Origin: an uncultured Paracoccaceae bacterium
GTDB lineage: Bacteria > Pseudomonadota > Alphaproteobacteria > Rhodobacterales > Rhodobacteraceae
Length of the DNA: 12,168 bases
Assembly (NCBI GenBank): GCA_937952085.1
Contig: CALFYQ010000276.1
Span: 1-12,168 of the forward strand
Direction: 5' to 3'
The position numbers and the translations under genes were made by a program. This document shows, piece after piece, positions 6,154 to 11,556 of this stretch. The notes below the pieces were generated by a model, which saw only the letters and a list, made by a program, of their open reading frames with translations, was not told the DNA's origin and did not search any database. The first letter of the stretch is position 1. Every line of letters starts with the position of its first letter.

Positions 6154-6188
6154 CTTGCTCTCGCAAGCGCCGCGCCGAAGCGCGGCGC
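6154..6188 (-). promoter_or_regulatory. Tandem tetraloop hairpins between phaA and phaB
   Basis: On the minus strand (the phaA-phaB transcript), GCGCCGCGC, loop TTCG, GCGCGGCGC (6188-6167) form a perfect 9-bp stem closed by C(UUCG)G. CTTGC, loop GAGA, GCAAG (6167-6154) follow directly, a 5-bp stem with a GNRA tetraloop; the two share one base. There is no T tract after either, so this looks more like a stability, processing or attenuation element than a full terminator. It begins 17 nt after the phaA stop and ends about 51 nt before the phaB start. Confidence 0.6.
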
Positions 6189-6204
6189 AAGTTTCACGAA
6201 AGGA

Positions 6205-7380
6205 TCAGACGCGCTCCACGCACATCGCGACGCCCATCCCGCCGCCGATGCAGAGCGTGGCGAGGCCCTTTTTCGCCCCGCGGCGCTGCATCTCGAAGAG
6301 GAGCGTGTTGAGGATGCGGCAGCCCGAGGCGCCAATCGGGTGGCCGATGGCGATGGCGCCGCCGTTCACGTTCACGATCGACGGGTCCCAGCCCATGTCC
6401 TTGTTCACCGCGCAGGCCTGCGCCGCGAAGGCCTCGTTGGCCTCCACGAGGTCGAGATCCTCGGCCTTCCAGCCCGCCTTCTCCAACGCCTTGCGGGAGG
6501 CGAAGATCGGGCCCGCGCCCATGATCGACGGGTCGAGGCCGACCGTGGCGTAGGAGACGATCCGAGCGAGCGGCTCGATCCCCCGCTTCTCGGCCGCCGC
6601 GGCGGTCATCAGAACCGTCGCCGCCGCGCCGTCGTTGAGGCCGGAGGCGTTCGCCGCCGTCACCGTGCCGTCCTTCGTGAAGGCCGGACGGAGCTTCTGC
6701 ATCGCCTCGATGGTTGCGCCGTGGCGGATGTATTCGTCGCTGTCGACCACGATGTCGCCCTTGCGGGTCTTGATCGTGACCGGGGTGATCTCGTCCTTGA
6801 ACTTGCCGGCCTTCTGCGCCGCCTCGGCCTTGTTCTGCGAGGCGACGGCGAAGGCGTCCTGCGCGTCGCGGCTGATCTGCCACTTCTCGGCGACGTTCTC
6901 GGCGGTCTGACCCATGTGGTAGCCGTTGAAGGCGTCCCAGAGACCGTCCTTGATCATCGTGTCGACGAACTTCACGTCGCCCATCTTGGTGCCCGCGCGC
7001 ATATGGGCTGCATGCGGCGAAAGGCTCATGCTCTCCTGCCCGCCGGCGACGACGATGTCCGCGTCGCCGAGCGCGACATGCTGCGCGCCGATCGCCACGG
7101 CGCGAAGGCCGGAGCCGCAGACCTGGTTGATCGACCAGGCCGCGCTCTCGATCGGCAGGCCGGCGCGGATATGCGCCTGGCGAGCCGGATTCTGGCCCTG
7201 GCCGGCGGTCAGCACCTGGCCGAGAATGGTTTCGGACACCTCCGCCGCCGCGACGCCGGCGCGCTCCAGCGCGGCCTTGATCGCGACCGCGCCGAGCGCA
7301 TGGGCCGGCGTGTCGGCGAAGGACCCGTTGAACGATCCGACCGGCGTGCGCGCGGCCGAGGCGATGACGACATTGGTCAT
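6205..7380 (-). CDS. phaA: Acetyl-CoA C-acetyltransferase (beta-ketothiolase) PhaA
   Basis: Condenses two acetyl-CoA into acetoacetyl-CoA, the first PHB step. The 391-residue product has the family's usual length. The acylated nucleophile is Cys88 (INQVCGSGLRAV); the other catalytic residues are His347 (GGAIAIGHPIGASGCR) and Cys377 (LATLCIGGGMGVA). The thiolase motifs GQVLTAGQGQNPARQA, VAGGQESMS and NEAFAAQA are also present. The frame is open to 7476, but the ATG at 7380 gives the standard start MTNVVIASAARTPVGSF and has GGGGAAG 6 bp upstream. phaB follows on the same strand. A PhaR-like operator lies about 70 bp upstream. Nothing is missing or unusual in the protein. Confidence 0.96.
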   Translation of the reverse strand: MTNVVIASAARTPVGSFNGSFADTPAHALGAVAIKAALERAGVAAAEVSETILGQVLTAGQGQNPARQAHIRAGLPIESAAWSINQVCGSGLRAVAIGAQHVALGDADIVVAGGQESMSLSPHAAHMRAGTKMGDVKFVDTMIKDGLWDAFNGYHMGQTAENVAEKWQISRDAQDAFAVASQNKAEAAQKAGKFKDEITPVTIKTRKGDIVVDSDEYIRHGATIEAMQKLRPAFTKDGTVTAANASGLNDGAAATVLMTAAAAEKRGIEPLARIVSYATVGLDPSIMGAGPIFASRKALEKAGWKAEDLDLVEANEAFAAQACAVNKDMGWDPSIVNVNGGAIAIGHPIGASGCRILNTLLFEMQRRGAKKGLATLCIGGGMGVAMCVERV

Positions 7381-7446
7381 GGGCTTCCCCTTGTCTGGCG
7401 TTCTTTGCGCGGCGGCGCGGGCCGGTCGCCGCGTCCTTCGTTCCAT

Positions 7447-7462
7447 TGTGCGTTGCAGCACA
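7447..7462. promoter_or_regulatory. Candidate PhaR operator upstream of phaA
   Basis: TGTGC-GTTGCA-GCACA is an inverted repeat with perfect 5-bp arms. Within it, GTGC-GTT-GCAG (7448-7458; CTGC-AAC-GCAC on the minus strand) matches seven of eight fixed bases of CTGC-N3-GCAG, the TGC-rich site I recall for Paracoccus PhaR. A TTGACG (minus strand, 7476-7471) lies just upstream and could be a -35 element, although no good -10 follows. phaR itself is in this cluster, which makes the assignment plausible. Confidence 0.5.
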
Positions 7463-7528
7463 TATCCTAGCGTCAACCGGAAGGGAAGCGACGCGCCGCC
7501 TTCCGCGCCCGCGCCCGGCGCGCCCCCG

Positions 7529-7543
7529 CGCCGCCTCGCGGCG
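7529..7543 (-). terminator. Weak candidate terminator between phaC and phaA
   Basis: CGCCGC (7529-7534), CTC, GCGGCG (7538-7543) form a perfect 6-bp stem with a 3-nt loop in a very GC-rich stretch about 80 bp after the phaC stop. No T tract follows. It would at most slow transcription; listed because the 244-bp gap between phaC and phaA must end or pass phaC transcripts somehow. Confidence 0.2.
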
Positions 7544-7582
7544 TCTCCGGGGTCGGCCGATAGGGCCGCTCTCGGGCTTGCG

Positions 7583-7605
7583 CCTTGATATGGCTCAAAT
7601 CAAGG
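7583..7605. promoter_or_regulatory. FNR/FixK-like box between phaC and phaA
   Basis: TTGATATGGCTCAA (7585-7598) differs from the FNR/FixK consensus TTGAT-N4-ATCAA at one base. It is nested in a longer perfect dyad, CCTTGAT (7583-7589) and ATCAAGG (7599-7605), with 9 bp between. It is about 200 bp upstream of the phaA start and 20 bp after the phaC stop. Oxygen-dependent control of phaAB is possible; the distance is long for direct class II activation, and a terminator-like role for phaC is an alternative. Confidence 0.38.
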
Positions 7606-7624
7606 GCTTTGTCGCGCCGTCGCC

Positions 7625-8890
7625 TCAGGCCGGCGCGGAGAGGAACTCGGCCAGCGGCCGCCGCAGCCGGCGCTCCGAGACATGGCCGACGATCATGCCG
7701 ATATGGCCGGAATCCGGCCGGAGGAGCCGCGCGCCACGAAGCTTCCGGGCCAGCGGCTCGGCGGCGCCCGGCGGCGTGATTCGATCCGCCGTCGCCGCGG
7801 CGACGAGCGCAGGCGCGTCTATCGAGGCCGGGTCCACCGGGGCGCCGGCGACGCGCCAGAGCCCGCGCGCAGGCAGGTTGTCGAGATGCCAGTCGATCAG
7901 CGCCTCCCGCGCCGCCGGGCCGGCGAGTGGCGGTCCGGCGTTCAGCCAGTCCTCGATCAGGACGAAGCGGCGCGCCTCCGCGCTCTCCGGGTCTAGCGCC
8001 GCGAATCGGCGGAATTTCCGCGCCGCGAGGCCGGGATCGAGCTGCGCGAAAACGGCCTGGAGCGCGGCGACCGGAACGGCGCCGAAGGCGTCCGCCACGG
8101 CGGCGATGGTTTCCGCGAGCTTCTCCCGATCCCCGGCGATGCCGAGGGAGGCTAGCGCGCTCCGCATCGGCACCATCGCGGCGAAGTCCCAGGGCGCGCC
8201 GATCAGCGCGAGCCGCGCCACCCGGCCCGGCCGCCGCGCCGCCGCCGCCACCGCGAGCGCGCCGCCCATGCAATAGCCAAGCAGGGAAAGGCGCTTGCCC
8301 GTCGCCGCCTCCGCCGCGTCGAAGGCCGGCAGGAGGCGGCGCTCGACATAATCGGACAGGCCGAAGCGCTGCTCCTCCGCGCCGGGGTCGCCCCAGTCCA
8401 GCAGCATCGGGCGCATCCCGCGCGCCGAAAGGAACCGCATCAGCGAGACATCCTCGTCGAGATCGAGGATGTGGTGCCGGTTGATGAGCGAGGGCGCGAC
8501 GAGGAGCGGCCGCCCCTCCGCCGGCCCGAAATCCAGAAGCCGGGCGGAACCGAGGCTCCAGATCGCCGGCGGGTCGCGCAGCGTGCGGGCGAACGCGCTC
8601 TCCTGCCACCGCCGAAGACCCCGCAGCATGGCGGCGAGCCGCTCCGCGCCCTCGATTCGGAGGGCCAGCGCCATCTCCACCGGCGGCGCCGCCGCAACCT
8701 CCGCCGCCACGGCGCGCGCGGCCGCGTCGGGCGGCGCGGCCCAGGGAAAGCGCGGCAGATCGGCGATCGGCGCCAGCCGCGCTCCGCTCTCGAAGATCTC
8801 TGCGGCGGAGAGGAGATGCATTACGAGCGGCGCCGGAAGGCCGCGCCGGTCCGGCGGGCCGACGATCCCGCCCGCGCCATCAGCGCTCAC
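7625..8890 (-). CDS. Short PhaC-like alpha/beta hydrolase (putative polyhydroxyalkanoate synthase)
   Basis: About 421 residues, related to PHA synthases (COG3243) but far shorter than class I PhaC (about 560-600). The lipase-like box is GYCMGG with Cys207; Asp369 (ATADRITPP) and His396 (SGHIGMIVG) complete the Cys-Asp-His triad of true synthases. Family features include LVAPSLINRHHILDL (130-144), ARGMRPMLLDWGDPG (156-170) and LIGAPWDF (229-236). It could polymerise 3-hydroxybutyryl-CoA from PhaA/PhaB or be a thioesterase-like relative. Three starts are possible: TTG 8932, GTG 8890, ATG 8821. I prefer GTG 8890 because it keeps the GLPAPLVMHL segment, which I recall as conserved in short relatives, and lies 13 bp after the stop of a small ORF. 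No start has a strong ribosome binding site. Confidence 0.82.
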   Translation of the reverse strand: MSADGAGGIVGPPDRRGLPAPLVMHLLSAAEIFESGARLAPIADLPRFPWAAPPDAAARAVAAEVAAAPPVEMALALRIEGAERLAAMLRGLRRWQESAFARTLRDPPAIWSLGSARLLDFGPAEGRPLLVAPSLINRHHILDLDEDVSLMRFLSARGMRPMLLDWGDPGAEEQRFGLSDYVERRLLPAFDAAEAATGKRLSLLGYCMGGALAVAAAARRPGRVARLALIGAPWDFAAMVPMRSALASLGIAGDREKLAETIAAVADAFGAVPVAALQAVFAQLDPGLAARKFRRFAALDPESAEARRFVLIEDWLNAGPPLAGPAAREALIDWHLDNLPARGLWRVAGAPVDPASIDAPALVAAATADRITPPGAAEPLARKLRGARLLRPDSGHIGMIVGHVSERRLRRPLAEFLSAPA

Positions 8891-8903
8891 GTGACGGCGC
8901 CTG

Positions 8904-9062
8904 TCACGCGGCCGGCCGCGCTTCTTCGGCAACCGCCAGCGGGCCGCGCCGCGCGTGCTCCGACACCTGGCGCTCCCATAGGTCGAGAAAGGCCGCTGCG
9001 CGCGCCCCGAGCGGGCCCGCGGCGCCGGAGCCGTCCGCGCCGTTCCGATCCGTCTCGTCCAT
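8904..9062 (-). CDS. Small ORF (52 aa) upstream of the short phaC, unrecognised
   Basis: ATG at 9062, TGA at 8904. The 52-residue product has a glycine/alanine-rich N-terminus, then a short amphipathic helix containing AAAFLDLWERQVSEHARRGP (about residues 22-41) and an acidic-basic tail. About 87% of codons end in G or C, in line with the neighbouring genes, and the third-position bias is confined to this frame, which supports coding. It ends 13 bp before the preferred phaC start, so they are probably co-transcribed. There is no Shine-Dalgarno sequence; a promoter candidate (TGGACG 9099-9094, 17 bp, TAATCT 9076-9071) would start transcription about two bases before the ATG, implying a leaderless message. 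I do not recognise a family. The tryptophan-containing helix recalls helices of phasins and PHA-synthase partner subunits, but that is speculation. Confidence 0.5.
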   Translation of the reverse strand: MDETDRNGADGSGAAGPLGARAAAFLDLWERQVSEHARRGPLAVAEEARPAA

Positions 9063-9070
9063 GGCGGGCC

Positions 9071-9099
9071 AGATTAGCGCCGCCGGCGGCCCCCGTCCA
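9071..9099 (-). promoter_or_regulatory. Candidate promoter of the small ORF and phaC
   Basis: On the minus strand TGGACG (9099-9094) and TAATCT (9076-9071) are 17 bp apart, a sigma-70-like pair with four and three consensus matches. The predicted transcription start near 9064 almost coincides with the ATG at 9062. Weak on sequence alone; spacing and position between divergent genes support it. Confidence 0.33.
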
Positions 9100-9113
9100 C
9101 GCGAGGGCCTGCC

Positions 9114-9160
9114 GCGGCGCCGAAGTTTCCTGTTGCGGCGCCGCGCGCGGGGGCTATGTT
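9114..9160 (+). promoter_or_regulatory. phaR promoter region with 21-bp spaced direct repeats
   Basis: The nonamer GCGGCGCCG occurs at 9114-9122 and 9135-9143, exactly 21 bp apart. A possible sigma-70 promoter, TTGCGG (9133-9138) and TATGTT (9155-9160) with a 16-bp spacer, overlaps the second copy. A transcript would begin near 9167, 24 nt before the phaR ATG. The repeats may be an operator, for instance for PhaR autoregulation; GC-rich background makes chance repeats possible. Confidence 0.35.
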
Positions 9161-9190
9161 TTAGAGGAACATCCGAAAGGGGAGCGCTCC

Positions 9191-9796
9191 ATGGCGGCGG
9201 CGAAGGACGCAGCGGTTGCGGAAGAGGGCGCGGCCGAGCCGGTCGTCATCAAGAAGTACGCGAACCGGCGGCTCTACAATACCGCGCGCTCGAGCTACGT
9301 GACCCTCGACCATCTGGCGACGATGGTGCGCGAAGGCCAGGATTTCGTGGTGAAGGACGCCAAGACGGGCGAGGACATCACCCGCTCCGTCCTGACGCAG
9401 ATTATATTCGAGGAGGAAGGCAAGGGCGCCTCGATGCTGCCCACCAACTTCCTTCGGCAGATCATCAGCCTCTATGGCGACTCGCTGCAGACCGTGGTGC
9501 CTGGCTATCTCGACGCCTCGATGGAGGCCTTCGCGCGCAATCAGGAGCAGATGCGGGAGAACGTCTCGCGCCTCTTCGGCGCCAATCCGGCGATGGAGAA
9601 CCTCGAAGCGATGACGCGTCGCAACATGGAGCTTTTCAGCCAGGCGATGCGGATGTTCTCGCCGTTCGGCGCGGCGGATCGGGCGGCGCGGCGGACCGAG
9701 CGGGACGGCGGCGTCGCCAATGACGAACTCGGCGCGCTGAAAGCCCAGCTTGCCCAGATGCAGAACCAGCTCGACAAGCTTTCCCGCAAGCCCTGA
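9191..9796 (+). CDS. phaR: Polyhydroxyalkanoate synthesis repressor PhaR
   Basis: Transcriptional repressor that binds both DNA and nascent PHB granules and releases phasin and synthesis genes when polymer accumulates. The 201-residue product has the PHB/PHA accumulation regulator N-terminal domain (about 18-77: VVIKKYANRRLYNTARSSYV, then FVVKDAKTGEDITRSVLTQI). The PHB_acc repeat region follows (about 80-120: LPTNFLRQIISLYGDSLQTV, YLDASMEAF). A methionine-rich helical part (140-158) and a C-terminal coiled coil (ELGALKAQLAQMQNQLDKL, 179-197) complete it. The ATG at 9191 follows GGGGAG. The frame stays open far upstream by GC-rich chance. It is divergent from the PHB biosynthesis genes, which it probably regulates; a PhaR-like site lies ahead of phaA. 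Confidence 0.95.
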   Translation: MAAAKDAAVAEEGAAEPVVIKKYANRRLYNTARSSYVTLDHLATMVREGQDFVVKDAKTGEDITRSVLTQIIFEEEGKGASMLPTNFLRQIISLYGDSLQTVVPGYLDASMEAFARNQEQMRENVSRLFGANPAMENLEAMTRRNMELFSQAMRMFSPFGAADRAARRTERDGGVANDELGALKAQLAQMQNQLDKLSRKP

Positions 9797-9845
9797 CGGC
9801 CGGATGCGCGGGGGCGGGCGCTCCGAAAGCCGTTCTGTCGCGACT

Positions 9846-9863
9846 GGCCCGAAACTCCGGGCC
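9846..9863 (+). terminator. Candidate terminator hairpin between convergent phaR and EAL genes
   Basis: GGCCCG (9846-9851), loop AAACTC, CGGGCC (9858-9863) form a perfect 6-bp stem 49 bp after the phaR stop. No T tract follows on either strand. The position in a 116-bp convergent gap supports a terminator role, but efficiency is doubtful. Confidence 0.35.
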
Positions 9864-9912
9864 GACCGGAACGCCGACGCCACTCCATCGGCGGATCCGG
9901 CGCCGCAGCGAC

Positions 9913-11220
9913 TCAGCCGACCCGACCTTCCTCCAGTTCGTTCTCGCCGGACCAGACCAGCTGCGGCCGCCCGAAGTGGAAGCCCTGGAACCCGTCGACG
10001 CCGAGGTCGCGCAGCGTCCGCGCTTCCGCCGCCGTCTCGACGAATTCCGCCACCACCATCATGTCGAACTGTCGCGCGATGGCGACGAGGGCGGAGACCA
10101 GCATCCGGTTGTCGGCCGAGGAGTCGACGCCGCGGATGAAGCCGCCGTCGATCTTCACCATGTCGAAGCGGAAATCCCGGAGATGGCGGAACGAGGTGCG
10201 CCCCGCGCCGAAATCGTCGAGCGCCAGAGCGGCGCCCGCGGCGCGCACCAGGGCGAAGAGCCCCGCGGCGGAACCGGCGCGGGCGATCGCGGCTTCTTCC
10301 GTCACCTCGACGATGAGGCGCCGGGCGCAGTCCGGCCTCTGGGTCGCCAGTTCGCTGAAGACTTCCGGCCAGCGCCGGCGCGTGATCGAGGCGCCGGAAA
10401 GGTTGACGGAGACGCGGCCCATCGGCTCTTCGGCCAACGCCTCGAAGGCGAGACGCAGCGCCGCGATGTCGGCCTCTTCGCTCATGCCGAGCCGCTCCAG
10501 CTCCGGCATGAAGGCGCCGGCCGGCACCAGCGCGCCGTCCGGCCCATGGACGCGGATCAGCGCCTCCTTGAAGAGCAGGCGGCCCTCGCCATCCGCTGCG
10601 ACCACCGGTTGCAGCGCGATGCTGGCGCGGCCGGCGCGGATCGAATCGAGCGCGCGGCGGGCCCGGCCCATCTCCGCGCGGTCGGCCGACGGATCGACGG
10701 TGACGACGGCGATCTCGGCGCCGTCCTCGCGGGCCTGATCATGGGCGCCGAGCGCGGCGGCGATCATGGTGTCGGCGAGCCCCGGCCCGGGCGATTGCGT
10801 CCAGGCGACGCCGAAGACCGGGTCCGGCGCGGGGCCGGAGGTCGCCTCGGCCATCGCATCCGCCAGGGCGGACGCCGCCTCTTGGGCGGCTTCGGGCGTA
10901 TCGGCGGGGATCAGGGCCGCGAGTTTGGCGCCCGAAAGCCTCGTCACCAGCGCGCCGGACGGTGCGGCGGCCCGCAGCCGAGCGGCAGCGCTGACGAGCA
11001 TCCTGTCTCCGGCCTCGTGACCCCAGATGCGGTTCACGGCCGCGAGCGCGCCCGGGCTCGCCACCATCAGCGCGAGAGCGCCTTCGGATCGATTGAGCCG
11101 CCGAATCAGCGTCTCACGGCCCGGCAGCCCCCCAACTTCATGTAGCGACACGGGCTCGAACGACGACATCTTGCCTATCCCCACCTCTGCGCCCCCCTCG
11201 GCGAATCGGCTCACAACCAT
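9913..11220 (-). CDS. EAL-domain cyclic-di-GMP phosphodiesterase with degenerate GGDEF domain
   Basis: A 435-residue cytosolic protein that probably hydrolyses c-di-GMP to pGpG. The N-terminal half (about 30-175) is GGDEF-like: it keeps NRIWGHEAGDRMLVSAAARL (63-82), but the active-site motif is RLSGAKLAAL, so cyclase activity should be lost. The EAL domain (about 195-425) keeps the metal and catalytic set: EAL 219-221 (KEALIRVH), Asn273 (SVNLSG), Glu305 (EVTE), Asp335-Asp336 (LDDFGAG), Lys356 (VKID), Glu392 (AEFVET) and Gln412 (GFQGFHFGRP). It has no transmembrane or obvious sensor domain. The start is uncertain: ATG 11220 is the longest and lacks a ribosome binding site; ATG 11169 (residue 18) has GGATAGG upstream. 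A palindrome lies 21 bp upstream of 11220. Confidence 0.9.
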   Translation of the reverse strand: MVVSRFAEGGAEVGIGKMSSFEPVSLHEVGGLPGRETLIRRLNRSEGALALMVASPGALAAVNRIWGHEAGDRMLVSAAARLRAAAPSGALVTRLSGAKLAALIPADTPEAAQEAASALADAMAEATSGPAPDPVFGVAWTQSPGPGLADTMIAAALGAHDQAREDGAEIAVVTVDPSADRAEMGRARRALDSIRAGRASIALQPVVAADGEGRLLFKEALIRVHGPDGALVPAGAFMPELERLGMSEEADIAALRLAFEALAEEPMGRVSVNLSGASITRRRWPEVFSELATQRPDCARRLIVEVTEEAAIARAGSAAGLFALVRAAGAALALDDFGAGRTSFRHLRDFRFDMVKIDGGFIRGVDSSADNRMLVSALVAIARQFDMMVVAEFVETAAEARTLRDLGVDGFQGFHFGRPQLVWSGENELEEGRVG

Positions 11221-11556
11221 GAGGTTATCGTTTTCTTGAAGATCGGAGGTTAACCGATTGGGGAGGATTCAATTTTCTTCAGATGCCTCTCGCCTCTTTC
11301 GCGATGTTTTCAGCTTCAAGTACCGGAAAGAGCGAGGAGATTCGCCCCGAAAAAAGTTCGCCCCGCGCGCAAAAGATCACAGGATCGCCTCACAAGCGCC
11401 ATGATTGGCCGGCTCGCAACATGAGATAGCGCGCGTCGGCGGCGCCGCGACCGCTCATCTCTCGGATCGCCCCTTCGACGGCGGCGCGCCGAAGGTCTCG
11501 CTTGACACGATCCACCCGCCGACCAAGCTGCCGGCCCGATCCGCGCGAGGCCCGAA
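11221..11556. other. Intergenic region between divergent EAL and PEP-mutase-like genes
   Basis: A 336-bp gap without a convincing gene; its EAL-side part (11221-11400) is clearly richer in A and T than the rest of the window. It contains the dyad ATCGG-N7-CCGAT (11242-11258) enclosing the perfect palindrome GGTTAACC (11248-11255), which resembles a CtrA-type half-site and may control the EAL gene. A TTGACA (11502-11507) lies 50 bp before the plus-strand gene, but no good -10 is seen 16-18 bp further on. I see no tRNA, repeat array or mobile-element end. A small RNA cannot be excluded. Confidence 0.5.

Noticed and set aside
5281..7470. A 729-codon open frame on the plus strand across phaB and phaA
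   Set aside because: It lies antisense to two clear, well-motifed enzymes; its translation is arginine/aspartate/histidine-rich low-complexity sequence typical of antisense frames in GC-rich DNA.
8471..9190. N-terminal extension of phaR far upstream in the same frame
   Set aside because: The extension is arginine/proline-rich and antisense to phaC; GGGGAG before the ATG at 9191 and the normal PhaR length fix the start.
11502..11530. TTGACA as a -35 element for the plus-strand gene at 11557
   Set aside because: Although a perfect hexamer, no -10-like sequence is found 16-18 bp downstream (AAGCTG at 17 bp), so I do not call a promoter.
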